This document shows, piece after piece, positions 1 through 8,893 of a stretch of DNA of 64,000 nucleotides (positions are counted from its first letter, which is position 1; every line of letters begins with the position of its first letter). The notes under the pieces are model-generated. The model made no database searches, was not told the DNA's origin, and saw only the letters and a program-made list of their open reading frames with translations. The stretch is taken from positions 56,786 through 120,785 of the forward strand of contig JABCZD010000013.1 of the NCBI GenBank assembly GCA_013289855.1, read 5' to 3'. Position numbers and translations under genes: made by a program. The DNA is from Acidobacteriota bacterium (lineage in GTDB: Bacteria; Acidobacteriota; Terriglobia; Acidiferrales; UBA7541).

Positions 1-1
1 T

Positions 2-475
2 GCGCGCGGGAATCGCGCTTTGTTCCTGATGGATCTCGGCGTCCCGCGCAATATCGAAGCCGCGGCGAGCGAAATCTACAACGTCTATGCCTACAACCTC
101 GACGATCTTTCGGATATCGTGCAGCAAAATCGCAGCGCGCGCGAAAGCGAAATTCCCAAGGCAGAGTTGATCATTGATGAGCATGTAGGAAAGTTTCTCT
201 CCTGGCAGGCCAGCGTGGAGCTGATCGGCTTCGTGGCCGCGTTGCGCCAACGTGTGCAGCAGGAGCGCAGCGATTTCCTTCGCGAGCGGCTGGCAAGCAT
301 GCGTCATCTGAGCGACGAAGATCGCGACCATCTTGAAAGCATGGTGGGCGACCTGCTGGAAAAACTATTGATTGAGCCGGCACAGCAACTGCGCGGCGAG
401 CGCGAACTGCGACGCAAGATACAAAACGTCGAAGCGTTGCGCGACCTGTTTCTTCCCGGGGACGACAAGTCGTGA
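2..475 (+). CDS. hemA: Glutamyl-tRNA reductase, C-terminal part (partial)
   Basis: The reading frame is open from base 2, so the 5' part of the gene lies outside the window. About 157 C-terminal residues are present. They contain the MDLGVPRNIEA segment that ends the NADPH-binding domain of glutamyl-tRNA reductases. A long helical region follows (residues such as NLDDLSDIVQQN, then a charged stretch ending FLPGDDKS), matching the C-terminal dimerisation domain. The enzyme reduces glutamyl-tRNA(Glu) to glutamate-1-semialdehyde, the first step of C5 tetrapyrrole synthesis. Its stop codon overlaps the GTG of hemC (GTGA at 472-475), so the two are translationally coupled. Finding hemC, hemD, hemB and hemL directly downstream makes the assignment secure. 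Confidence 0.95.
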   Translation, partial: ARGNRALFLMDLGVPRNIEAAASEIYNVYAYNLDDLSDIVQQNRSARESEIPKAELIIDEHVGKFLSWQASVELIGFVAALRQRVQQERSDFLRERLASMRHLSDEDRDHLESMVGDLLEKLLIEPAQQLRGERELRRKIQNVEALRDLFLPGDDKS

Positions 476-1398
476 GGGCCTTGCGTATCGGCACGCGCGG
501 AAGCATGCTGGCCAAATGGCAGGCGGAGAGCGTGCGCAAGCAGCTTCTTGCGGCTACCGGCATCGACGCCGAAATTGTGATTATCAAGACAGCGGGCGAC
601 AAGCTGCAGCTTGCGCCGCTGACCGAGATCGGCGGCAAAGGAATTTTTATCAAGGAACTGGAAGAAGCGCTGCTCGATGAATCCATCGATCTGGCGGTGC
701 ACAGCGTGAAAGACATTCCCACGGATACGCCGACGCGGCTGTGTTTTCCCGCGGTGTGCAAGCGCGCTGATGTGCGCGATTGTTTGGTTTCCGCGAACGG
801 CGTTTCGCTGGCGAACCTGCGGCAAGGCGCGCGCGTGGGAACCGGCAGTCTGCGGCGGCAAGCGCAGTTGTTGCACATTCGTCCGGATCTGGATTTTCGC
901 GACTTGCGCGGCAATGTGGATACGCGTTTGCGAAAAGTGGATAGCGGCGAGTATGAAGCAATTCTACTGGCGAAAGCGGGCCTCGATCGCCTCGGGCTGA
1001 GTCAGCGCATTGCGGAAACACTTTCGCCCGAAGTGTGCTTGCCGGCGGTTGGGCAGGGAGCGATCGCTGTCGAAGCGCGCCTGAAAGATGCCGAGGTTGC
1101 CTCCATAGTCGGTGCGCTGGACGACGCCGAGACGCGCACCGCGATTATCGCGGAGCGCGCATTGCTTGCCGCGATGCAGGGCGGCTGCCAGGTGCCGCTG
1201 GGAGCGTGGGCGCGCATGGAGCGCGGCGAATTGCTGATGGAAGCGGTGGTGTGCTCCGTGGACGGCGTGCAGTACATCAAGGAGCGCGCCACCGGCGCCG
1301 CCGAAAACGCCGCGCAAATCGGCGAACAGCTCGCGCGGCAGTTGCTGGATGCTGGCGCGCTGGAGATTCTGCAAGCCGTAGGACGCCAGCGTGAGTGA
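472..1398 (+). CDS. hemC: Porphobilinogen deaminase (hydroxymethylbilane synthase)
   Basis: This 308-residue protein has the family's usual length. It begins with the typical LRIGTRGSMLAKWQAE segment and carries the VHSVKDIPT motif near residue 80. The cofactor-attachment loop AAMQGGCQVPLG places Cys239 where the dipyrromethane cofactor is covalently bound. The enzyme polymerises four porphobilinogens into hydroxymethylbilane in the cytoplasm. It starts at a GTG overlapping the hemA stop, and its own stop overlaps the GTG of hemD by eight bases, which indicates one tightly coupled operon. Confidence 0.97.
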   Translation: MRALRIGTRGSMLAKWQAESVRKQLLAATGIDAEIVIIKTAGDKLQLAPLTEIGGKGIFIKELEEALLDESIDLAVHSVKDIPTDTPTRLCFPAVCKRADVRDCLVSANGVSLANLRQGARVGTGSLRRQAQLLHIRPDLDFRDLRGNVDTRLRKVDSGEYEAILLAKAGLDRLGLSQRIAETLSPEVCLPAVGQGAIAVEARLKDAEVASIVGALDDAETRTAIIAERALLAAMQGGCQVPLGAWARMERGELLMEAVVCSVDGVQYIKERATGAAENAAQIGEQLARQLLDAGALEILQAVGRQRE

Positions 1399-2239
1399 TC
1401 CATCACAATCTCCGCTGGCCGGAAAGCGCATCGTAGTCACGCGGCCCCTGGCGCAATGCGCTGCACTTTGCGCCGTCCTTCGTGATCGTGGCGGCGAACC
1501 GTTGGAATTTCCACTGATCAAGATCGTCGCCGCCGAAGATTTCACCGAACTGGACGCTGGTCTGAAAAGCCTTCGCGTTGGCGATTGGATTATTTTGACT
1601 AGCCAGAACGCCGTTAAGCCGGTAGCGTCGCGCCTGCGGTCGTTACGTGCGGCGGATCCGAACGCCGCTCGCGAGGTACACATCGCGGCAGTCGGGCCCG
1701 CAACGCAGCAAGCCGCGAAAGACTCAGGGTTAGAGGTTCATTACGTTGCGAAGGTGCACGACGGTGTTTCGCTGGCCCACGAACTCGGTGAGTGGATGCG
1801 CCGGCGTCGGGTTTTATTGCCGCGCAGCGACATCGCGAGCGCCGAATTGCCTGCGGCAATTCGTGAGTACGGCGGGGAAGTACTCGAAGCCATCGCTTAT
1901 CGCACGGAACATTCTCGTGAATGCGCGAAGGCGCTCAACGGGGCTCTTGCAGCGGAAACTGTGGACGCCATAGTCTGCTTCAGTCCTTCAGCCGTGCACT
2001 CTCTGGTAAGCGTCGTCGGCCGCGAACGCATTGCAAGCATCCAGAGCAGAGTGACATTTGTAGCTATCGGACCGTCGACGGGCGCCGCCCTTGGACGCGC
2101 GGGGATACCGAAGCCGCTGGTTGCATCGGGTACTATCGTTGATGAGGTTGTGCATTTGTTGACCGACTATTTCGCAGACCGCGCGAAGTGCATGAGCAGT
2201 ACGGGTGCCGCGACTGGGCCTAAAGCCTTGCGTCGGTAG
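1391..2239 (+). CDS. hemD: Uroporphyrinogen-III synthase
   Basis: This 282-residue protein starts at a GTG inside the end of hemC. It has the two-lobe pattern of HemD: an N-terminal GKRIVVTRPLAQ start, a central WIILTSQNAVKPV segment, and C-terminal VDAIVCFSPSAVHSL and VAIGPSTGAALGRAG segments. HemD sequences are poorly conserved, so position between hemC and hemB carries much of the weight. The enzyme closes and inverts ring D of hydroxymethylbilane to give uroporphyrinogen III, the branch point to haem, sirohaem and cobalamin. Confidence 0.93.
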   Translation: MSDPSQSPLAGKRIVVTRPLAQCAALCAVLRDRGGEPLEFPLIKIVAAEDFTELDAGLKSLRVGDWIILTSQNAVKPVASRLRSLRAADPNAAREVHIAAVGPATQQAAKDSGLEVHYVAKVHDGVSLAHELGEWMRRRRVLLPRSDIASAELPAAIREYGGEVLEAIAYRTEHSRECAKALNGALAAETVDAIVCFSPSAVHSLVSVVGRERIASIQSRVTFVAIGPSTGAALGRAGIPKPLVASGTIVDEVVHLLTDYFADRAKCMSSTGAATGPKALRR

Positions 2240-2268
2240 CGATTTCATTTTGCGGGAGAGAAAAAATC

Positions 2269-3243
2269 ATGAGTTTTCCGGTGCACCGGCCGCGGCGATT
2301 GCGCAGGACGGAGGCTTTGCGCGGATTGGTGCGTGAGACGCGGCTTACTGCTGCCGGCTTGATCTATCCGTTGTTCGTTTGTCCGGGCGAGAATGTTCGA
2401 CTGGAAGTTAGCTCCATGCCCGGCGTTTTTCAGCAGTCCGTGGATCGCATTGTCGAAGAATGCTGCGAAGTTGCGGCGCTGGGAATTCCTGGAGTTTTGC
2501 TGTTTGGTTTGCCTGACGCGAAGGATGCGCGCGGCAGTAGTTCGCTGCTGGCCGAGGGCGTGGTGCAACGCGCGGTGGAAGCGATACGCAAGGCCAAGCT
2601 GCCGCTGCTGGTGATCACCGACGTTTGTTTGTGCGAGTACACGGATCACGGGCACTGCGGAGTGATTGAAAATGGCGACGTGGCCAACGACCCTACCGTG
2701 GAGATTCTTGCCAAGCAGGCGCTTTCGCACGCCCGCGCCGGTGCGGACATTGTGGCGCCTTCCGACATGATGGACGGGCGCGTGGCGGCGATTCGCAACA
2801 TTCTGGATGAACATAAATTTGCCGACGTGAGCATTCTTTCTTACGCCGCGAAATATTGTTCGGGTTTTTATGGACCGTTTCGCGAGGCGGCGCAATCTTC
2901 TCCGCAGTTTGGCGATCGGCGCAGCTATCAGATGGATCCCGGCAACGCGCGCGAGGCGCTCAAGGAAGTGGCGCTTGATCTTGAAGAAGGCGCTGATATG
3001 GTGATGGTCAAGCCGGCGCTGCCGTATCTGGATGTGATTCGCCGGGTGCGCGACGCTTGCAACGTGCCGGTGGCGGCCTACAACGTCAGTGGCGAATACG
3101 CCATGGTGAAGGCGGCCGCGGGCAACGGCTGGCTGGACGAAAAGCGCGTGGTGCTGGAAATCTTAACGGGCATTCAGCGCGCGGGCGCAGATATTATCAT
3201 CAGCTATCATGCTAAGGATGCGTCGCGCTGGCTGGCGCCGTGA
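2269..3243 (+). CDS. hemB: Delta-aminolevulinic acid dehydratase (porphobilinogen synthase)
   Basis: This 324-residue protein has a GGGAGAG ribosome binding site upstream of its ATG. The active-site lysines are visible as Lys195 in SYAAKYCSGFYGPF and Lys248 in MVMVKPALPYLD. The metal-binding segment DVCLCEYTDHGHCG has Cys120, Cys122 and Cys130, the three-cysteine zinc-type site rather than the aspartate-rich magnesium type. The enzyme condenses two 5-aminolevulinate molecules into porphobilinogen. It lies 29 bases after hemD in the same orientation. Confidence 0.98.
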   Translation: MSFPVHRPRRLRRTEALRGLVRETRLTAAGLIYPLFVCPGENVRLEVSSMPGVFQQSVDRIVEECCEVAALGIPGVLLFGLPDAKDARGSSSLLAEGVVQRAVEAIRKAKLPLLVITDVCLCEYTDHGHCGVIENGDVANDPTVEILAKQALSHARAGADIVAPSDMMDGRVAAIRNILDEHKFADVSILSYAAKYCSGFYGPFREAAQSSPQFGDRRSYQMDPGNAREALKEVALDLEEGADMVMVKPALPYLDVIRRVRDACNVPVAAYNVSGEYAMVKAAAGNGWLDEKRVVLEILTGIQRAGADIIISYHAKDASRWLAP

Positions 3244-3354
3244 TATTTTGGTCTGCGCTGTTTTGCAGGCCCCGGCGAAGATGAACGTGTTCCGTGACCC
3301 GTGTTCCGTGCAAATGTCCAATTTGGCGCACTCTAAAGTGATGAAAACTCCATT

Positions 3355-4677
3355 ATGAATGCACCTACAAAAGCGGTGAAACCGAACCGGCAGCGCTCGC
3401 GCGAGATTTTTGCGCGGGCGGAGACGGTGCTGGTGGGCGGCGTGAACAGTCCGGTGCGGGCGTTTCGCTCCGTGGGCGGCGAGCCGCTGATCATTGAGCG
3501 GGGCAGCGCGCAATATTTGTACGACGCGGACGGCAACGAGTTGCTGGACTACGTGTGCTCGTGGGGAGCGTTGCTGCTGGGTCACGCGCATCCCGCGGTA
3601 GCGGCGGCGATTGCGGATCAGGCGCGTCGCGGGACTAGTTTCGGCGTGACTACCGAACTGGAGATCGAGCTGGCCAGCGTGATCCATGGCGCGATTCCGT
3701 CGATGGAAAAAGTTCGCTTCGTTTCGAGCGGGACGGAAGCGACGATGAGCGCGGTGCGGCTGGCGCGCGGGGTTACCGGCCGAGATTACATTTTGAAATT
3801 TGAGGGCTGTTACCACGGGCACGCCGACAGTTTTCTGTCACAGGCGGGTTCCGGGTTGGCGACTTTGGGTATTGCGGAGTGTCCTGGTGTGCCGGAGGCG
3901 TTGGCGGCGCTAACGCTGAACGCGCCGTTTAACGATTTGCCGGCCGTGGAACGGCTGTTCGCGGAACATGCGGGAAAAATTGCCGCGGTGATTGTGGAGC
4001 CTATCGCCGCGAATATGGGTGTGGTGCTTCCCGCCGAGGGATTTTTGAGCGGGCTGCGGGAAATTACGCAGCGCAATGGGGCGTTGTTGATCATCGACGA
4101 AGTAATCACCGGATTCCGGCTGCACTACGGCGCGGCGCAAAAACTTCTGGGCATAGATGCGGACCTCACCACGCTCGGAAAAATCATTGGCGGCGGCGTG
4201 CCCGTGGCGGCGTACGGCGGGCGGCGCGAATATATGGATCGCGTGGCGCCGCTTGGCCCGGTGTATCAGGGCGGGACGCTGGCGGGGAATCCGCTGGCGA
4301 TGCGCGCGGGGTTGGCGACACTGAATGAACTTACCAAGCCGGGCGTTTACGAAGCGTTGAATCGAAACGCGGAGCGGCTGGTTGCGGGGCTGCGCAAAGC
4401 GGTTGCGGAGTCCGGAGTTCCCGCGGTTGTGAATACGATTGGTTCGCTGGCGACGATTTTCTTTACCGCCGAGCCGGTCACCAATTATGCGGGAGCGAAG
4501 AGTTCCGACAAGACGCGATATGCGCGCTACTTTCGCGAGATGCTGGATCGTGATATTTTTTTGGCGCCCTCGCAGTTTGAGGCGGCGTTTGTTTCGGTGG
4601 TGCATACGAGCGATGATATCGATCGCACCATCGCCGCGGCGCGGTCTTCGTTGCAGGCCATCGCCGATACTCCGTAA
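3355..4677 (+). CDS. hemL: Glutamate-1-semialdehyde 2,1-aminomutase
   Basis: This 440-residue class III PLP-dependent enzyme converts glutamate-1-semialdehyde to 5-aminolevulinate, completing the C5 route begun by HemA. The start region RAETVLVGGVNSPVRAF is typical of GSA aminomutases. SSGTEATMSAVRLAR near residue 125 binds the PLP phosphate, and TTLGKIIGGGVPVAAYGG carries the Schiff-base lysine Lys275. The ATG at 3355 has only a weak ribosome binding site; in-frame upstream codons run into a stop. The 111-base gap after hemB is compatible with read-through or a separate promoter. Confidence 0.97.
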   Translation: MNAPTKAVKPNRQRSREIFARAETVLVGGVNSPVRAFRSVGGEPLIIERGSAQYLYDADGNELLDYVCSWGALLLGHAHPAVAAAIADQARRGTSFGVTTELEIELASVIHGAIPSMEKVRFVSSGTEATMSAVRLARGVTGRDYILKFEGCYHGHADSFLSQAGSGLATLGIAECPGVPEALAALTLNAPFNDLPAVERLFAEHAGKIAAVIVEPIAANMGVVLPAEGFLSGLREITQRNGALLIIDEVITGFRLHYGAAQKLLGIDADLTTLGKIIGGGVPVAAYGGRREYMDRVAPLGPVYQGGTLAGNPLAMRAGLATLNELTKPGVYEALNRNAERLVAGLRKAVAESGVPAVVNTIGSLATIFFTAEPVTNYAGAKSSDKTRYARYFREMLDRDIFLAPSQFEAAFVSVVHTSDDIDRTIAAARSSLQAIADTP

Positions 4678-4719
4678 AGCTTTCATTTTGTAATTCCATA
4701 TTTGAGTGGAGAGCAACCT

Positions 4720-5259
4720 ATGGCCGAATTCGAGTTACCCGAACGTCCCGAAGGATCGCCCGAAGAGAATCCATTGATACTGCCGGTGTCGGTGACGATT
4801 TCGACGCTGGCGGTACTGGTGGCGCTGGTGACGATGTTCGGGCATCGCGCGGCGAACGAGCAAATATTGTTGCAGGCGAAAGCTTCGGATCAGTGGAACT
4901 TCTATCAAGCCAAGAACATTCGCTGGCACGAGATGGAGGCCAACGCCGATTTGCTGGGCGGCTTGGCGCCTTCGGATAAAGAGAAGACCGAAGCGTTGCG
5001 CGAGAAATATGTGAAGTCGGCAGAGAAGTACGAACGCGAGAAAGACGAGATTTCTAACGAAGCCAAGAAACTGGAAGCGGAACGGGACGTTTTTGGGCAT
5101 CGCGAGGATCGCTTTGACGCCGGCGAGGCGCTGCTGGAAATTGGATTGGTCATTTGTTCGATGACGCTACTGACCAAGAAAAAGATATTTTGGTTTTCGG
5201 GCATGGCCATCGCGGGTGTGGGCGTGGCGATTGCTTGCACGGCGTTTTTGCTGCATTAG
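4720..5259 (+). CDS. DUF4337-like membrane protein
   Basis: The protein has 179 residues from the ATG at 4720, chosen because AGTGGAGAG ends seven bases upstream. An in-frame TTG at 4702 lies before that site. One membrane segment follows an acidic N terminus (ILPVSVTISTLAVLVALVTM) and two hydrophobic stretches close the protein. Between them is a roughly 90-residue charged, probably coiled-coil region rich in Glu and Lys, with a WNFYQAKNIR segment. This layout matches the DUF4337 family of unknown function. It follows hemL by 42 bases, but nothing shows a role in haem synthesis. Confidence 0.8.
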   Translation: MAEFELPERPEGSPEENPLILPVSVTISTLAVLVALVTMFGHRAANEQILLQAKASDQWNFYQAKNIRWHEMEANADLLGGLAPSDKEKTEALREKYVKSAEKYEREKDEISNEAKKLEAERDVFGHREDRFDAGEALLEIGLVICSMTLLTKKKIFWFSGMAIAGVGVAIACTAFLLH

Positions 5260-5471
5260 CGAGACAGAGTATCGGCGTTCCCTGCGGCATCTTCATCCGG
5301 CAATTGAGCGAATGTGACGACGCTGTTGAAAGAGGCGCCTGGCGAGGGTGCCCTTGCGGCGAACCTTGCAAAATTTGGGGCAAGCGGGCGATCGCTGCGA
5401 AAAGAGGGAGCCGGGAGACAGAGCCGCGGGCTCTCGGCTGCATCACGCATGGGCCGACTGAGGGAGCGGGT

Positions 5472-5547
5472 GACGCCCTGAAAGGGCGTCGCTACAAAGG
5501 CTAAACCTACAAAGGCAAAAACACGGGTCTGAAGACCCGCCGCTACA
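5472..5547. repeat. Two dispersed hairpin repeats ending CGCTACA
   Basis: Two stem-loops stand side by side. In the first, GACGCCCT (5472-5479) pairs with AGGGCGTC (5483-5490). In the second, CGGGTCT (5524-5530) pairs with AGACCCG (5533-5539). Both are followed by CGCTACAA. The same layout recurs near 8831, 8869 and 10892 in this window. A further hairpin, CACCGCCA/TGGCGGTG, lies at 5631-5651. These resemble REP-type extragenic palindromes. Confidence 0.7.
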
Positions 5548-5675
5548 ACTTCGTGCTTACTGCGCTAAAGCGGCGTCAAGCCCTTCGCGCATGGCGCTCA
5601 GGGTAGACCGCACTCCGAATTAAAGCGGAGCACCGCCAGGACTTGGCGGTGCCACGGGGGGCGGAGGGGGGTGGG

Positions 5676-5740
5676 ACTTGCGAAAGGTTGTGAAAAGAAA
5701 GGAACTTTAAGTACCTGTGTTTTCACAACCTTTCGCAAGT
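5676..5740. repeat. Perfect 21-bp inverted repeat with 23-nt loop
   Basis: The arm at 5676-5696 is the exact reverse complement of the arm at 5720-5740 (begins ACTTGCGAAAGG, ends GTTGTGAAAA). The 23-base loop contains an ACTTTAAGT near-palindrome. No gene overlaps it. It could be a strong RNA hairpin, a small non-autonomous mobile element, or a protein binding site. The rest of 5260-6097 holds only the hairpins listed nearby and no convincing gene. Confidence 0.75.
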
Positions 5741-5822
5741 GTTCATTCTGCTGGGTTTACGCGCTCTTTTTGTTTGGTAAGTAGTCACTAGGAACGTCGA
5801 GCGTCTGGGGCTACCCGGACAC

Positions 5823-5851
5823 AAAAAAGCGCCCCGATCGGGTCGGGACGC
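5823..5851 (-). terminator. Rho-independent terminator, minus strand
   Basis: Read on the minus strand, GCGTCCCG (5851-5844) pairs with CGGGGCGC (5836-5829), with one G-U pair, followed by six T (5828-5823). No minus-strand gene precedes it, but a promoter-like sequence lies about 20 bases upstream. Confidence 0.55.
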
Positions 5852-5867
5852 GGTCCTGCCAGCCGAA

Positions 5868-5895
5868 AGTGTATCATAATGGCAATTGGAGTCAA
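5868..5895 (-). promoter_or_regulatory. Sigma-70-like promoter, minus strand
   Basis: Minus-strand TTGACT (5895-5890) is separated by 16 bases from TACACT (5873-5868). Transcription would start near 5861 and meet the terminator at 5823-5851 after roughly 40 nucleotides. Confidence 0.4.
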
Positions 5896-6097
5896 GTGAA
5901 AAATAGGGATTTGGCGAGATTTTTTTCGAGGTTGGCGAGCTTGGCGGCGAAGATGGGACGAAACGCCTGTACCAAAGGGCAGTTGTACTTTGGTGGCAGA
6001 AATGGAATCTTGCGCTACTTTCTGAGGGAAGTTCCGATATGCTACGAACTGTTTTGTTTGCTTCCCTCGACCGGTTCGGGTCGTCGTCGAGATACGT

Positions 6098-8581
6098 TTG
6101 TCATCGGAGGCTGCAGAAGCGCGGGCGCGCAAGAGTTTAGTGGTTCCCGGCGTTTCTCAGGCAGCGAAACGAATGTCCCAGCGCGCCCCGTTCGCACAAA
6201 ATCTCGTCGACCGTCCGGAACAAATTGCAGCGCTACTGGACTGCGTGCGCGAGCTGGTGACGATACAAGCCAGCGACGGCACGATCGTGTTCGCGGGCGC
6301 GGGATTTTCGAAGATTCTGGGATACGCCCCGGAAGAACTCACCGGCTTAACAATCGATTGCCTACTGCACGAAAGCGACAAAGCGGGGCACCAGCAACTG
6401 CTGCGCGAGAACGACGAAGAACGGCGCGACGGGAAACGCAGACGGTGCCGACTGCGAGGGCGTGACGGAGGGTGGCGGTGGTTTGAGGCGGACGCGCGGA
6501 TACCGTCGCGGGAATCGCTGATCGAAGGAACGGTGGTTACCTACCTCGATGTGACAGACCTGCACCGCATGGAAGCGGAGCGGCAGGTGATCTCCGAAGT
6601 GGTTCACGGATTAAATCAAACAGCTAACCTTGACGAATTGCTCAGCAGTATCCACCAGGCGCTGAAGAAGGTTTTGTACGCGGAAAATTGCTTTGTGGCG
6701 CTGCACGACGCGTGCTCGGATTCATTTCAGTTTCCATTTTTTGCGGATGAGTACGACAGTGCGCCCGCGCCGCAACGGGTGGGGCGGAGCTGCACGGCAT
6801 TCGTGTTTCGCACGGGGAAGGCCCGGCTGATACCGCAGTCGGAATTCGACCGATTGGTAGAGCAGAACGAAGTGGAGTTGGTGGGCTCACCGTCGCCCTC
6901 GTGGCTGGGAGTGCCGCTAAAGACACCCACGGCGACGATCGGCGTGCTGGTGGTGCAGCATTATTCGAACGAACATGCGTATGACGAGCGAGACCTGGAA
7001 TTCATCGATTCGGTGGGCGGGCACATCGCTTTGGCGATCGAACGGCGGCGCGCGGAAGAAGCGCTGCGGCAGAGCGAATCGGAATTTCGCCTGTTGTTTG
7101 AACATAATCCGCTGCCAACGTGGGTGTTCGACAGCGAGACGCTGCGGTTTCTGCAGGTGAATGATGCTGCGGTGCGGCAATACGGATACACCGCGGATGA
7201 ATTTGACGCCATGACGATTTTGGACATCCGGCTGCCGGAGGAGCGCGCGGGGTTCAAGGAGCAGATGCGCACGTGGCTGGATAGCGCGCAGGTGCAAGCG
7301 AGCTGGAAGCACGTCCGAAGGGACGGGCGGGCGCTGAATGTGGAGATCACGTCGCACCAAGTGGAATATGCCGGGCGGCGAGTGCGGCTGATGGTGGCGC
7401 AAGATGTGAGCGAGCGGCAATCGCTGGAAGAGCAACTGCGGCAAGCGCAAAAGATGGAAGCGGTGGGGCGGCTGGCCGGAGGCGTGGCGCACGATTTTAA
7501 TAATTTGCTGATGGTGATCAAGGGGCACACAGAATTGTTGCTGAACGTGCTGCCGCCGTCGGATCAGATTTCGAGAAAAATTGAGCACATCGACCGGGCG
7601 GCGGATCGCGCGACGGCGTTGACGCGGCAGCTGCTGGCGTTCAGCCGGATGCAGGTGCTGCAGCCGCGAGCGATCAACTTGAATACGATCGTGGAGGATA
7701 TGGGGAATCTTTTGCCACGCCTGATTGGCGAGGATATTGAACTGGTGATTCGTCCCGCCACGGCACTGGGCACGATTCGCGCGGACGGCAGCCAGATGGA
7801 ACAGGTGATCATGAATCTGGCGGTGAACGCCAGAGACGCGATGCCGGGCGGCGGGAAGCTGGTGATTGAGACGGAGAACGCGGACTTGGATCATTCTTAC
7901 AGCGCGGGGCATCCGGTGGTAAAGCCGGGGCGGTATGTGATGCTGGCGGTTTCCGATTCGGGCGTCGGAATGGATGCGGCGACGCAGGCGCATATATTTG
8001 AGCCGTTTTTTACCACCAAGGAACAGGGTAAGGGTACAGGACTGGGATTGGCTACCGTGTACGGAGTGGTGAAACAGAGCGGCGGATTTATTTGGGTGTA
8101 CAGCGAAGTTGGGAAGGGCACATGTTTCAAGATTTACTTGCCGCGCGTGGATCAGGCAGCCGAAGCGCCCGGGGCGGTGCTGCCGTTTGCGGAGGTTCCG
8201 CGCGGGACGGAGACGGTGCTGCTGTCCGAGGACGAGCAGGATGTGCGGGAAGTGGCGCGGGAGTTTTTGGAGAGCGGCGGGTATACGGTGATCGAAGCGC
8301 AGAATGGCACGGAAGCGCTGGAGTTGGGGTTGAAGCACAATGGAAAGATCGATTTGTTGATCACGGATATGGTGATGCCGGGAATGCGCGGGCAGGAATT
8401 GGCGGCGCGATTGTCGCAACAGCGGAGTGATTTGCGGGTGCTGTATATGTCCGGATACAGCGAGCATTCGGCGGCGGATGGGGCGTTGTCGGATCGTCGG
8501 GTGAGGTTGTTAACGAAACCGTTTAGCCGGAGCGTGTTGCTGCGGACGGTTAGGGAATTGTTGAATGATGGGGTTGGGTAG
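6098..8581 (+). CDS. Hybrid histidine kinase with PAS-GAF-PAS input and receiver
   Basis: This soluble protein has 827 residues. In order it shows a PAS domain (about 40-165), a GAF domain (about 170-325), a second PAS domain (about 330-450), a HisKA domain with phospho-accepting His465 in GGVAHDFNNLL, an ATPase domain (N box NLAVNARDAMPGG, G box SDSGVGMD, GKGTGLGLATVYG) and a C-terminal receiver with Asp757 in LLITDMVMPGM. No membrane segment is visible, so it probably senses a cytoplasmic signal. The start is uncertain: a TTG at 6098, a GTG at 6140 and an ATG at 6173 are in frame, none with a good ribosome binding site. No response regulator partner is adjacent. Confidence 0.9.
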   Translation: MSSEAAEARARKSLVVPGVSQAAKRMSQRAPFAQNLVDRPEQIAALLDCVRELVTIQASDGTIVFAGAGFSKILGYAPEELTGLTIDCLLHESDKAGHQQLLRENDEERRDGKRRRCRLRGRDGGWRWFEADARIPSRESLIEGTVVTYLDVTDLHRMEAERQVISEVVHGLNQTANLDELLSSIHQALKKVLYAENCFVALHDACSDSFQFPFFADEYDSAPAPQRVGRSCTAFVFRTGKARLIPQSEFDRLVEQNEVELVGSPSPSWLGVPLKTPTATIGVLVVQHYSNEHAYDERDLEFIDSVGGHIALAIERRRAEEALRQSESEFRLLFEHNPLPTWVFDSETLRFLQVNDAAVRQYGYTADEFDAMTILDIRLPEERAGFKEQMRTWLDSAQVQASWKHVRRDGRALNVEITSHQVEYAGRRVRLMVAQDVSERQSLEEQLRQAQKMEAVGRLAGGVAHDFNNLLMVIKGHTELLLNVLPPSDQISRKIEHIDRAADRATALTRQLLAFSRMQVLQPRAINLNTIVEDMGNLLPRLIGEDIELVIRPATALGTIRADGSQMEQVIMNLAVNARDAMPGGGKLVIETENADLDHSYSAGHPVVKPGRYVMLAVSDSGVGMDAATQAHIFEPFFTTKEQGKGTGLGLATVYGVVKQSGGFIWVYSEVGKGTCFKIYLPRVDQAAEAPGAVLPFAEVPRGTETVLLSEDEQDVREVAREFLESGGYTVIEAQNGTEALELGLKHNGKIDLLITDMVMPGMRGQELAARLSQQRSDLRVLYMSGYSEHSAADGALSDRRVRLLTKPFSRSVLLRTVRELLNDGVG

Positions 8582-8666
8582 GGAGATTGTGGTTTGGCGG
8601 GGGTTTGAGTAAGACGCGGGTGTATGTGCCGCGCCTCCGGCGCTCCCGGGTCGGTGGTCGCGTGGA

Positions 8667-8893
8667 CCCAGCGCTTGCGCGCTGGGCTAAATTGTGTCGC
8701 GCCTGCGGCGCTGGTAGTGGGTCCCAGATCAATCGACTTTACCTCGCCGATGTTGTTTTCGCCTGATCGATCATTTCGCTAACAGATTAGAGAGGTTGAG
8801 CGACCGTGGTTCGCTCAAAAAATGAAAGGCGGCCGCCTCAGAAGGCGGCCGCTACAAAGTCGAAGGCACGGGTCTGAAGACCCGCCGCTACAC
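8667..8893. repeat. Cluster of extragenic hairpins between convergent genes
   Basis: The 306 bases between the kinase and the amidase hold no gene. CCCAGCGC (8667-8674) pairs with GCGCTGGG (8679-8686). GGCCGCCT (8831-8838) pairs with AGGCGGCC (8843-8850) and is followed by GCTACAA. CGGGTCT/AGACCCG (from 8870) is followed by CGCTACA. The last two are the same family as at 5472-5547. They may serve as terminators for the two converging genes. Confidence 0.65.

Noticed and set aside
171..914. Long minus-strand frames opposite hemA/hemC
   Set aside because: They have Arg/Ala/Ser-rich composition typical of antisense frames in high-G+C DNA, and the plus-strand genes have clear motifs.
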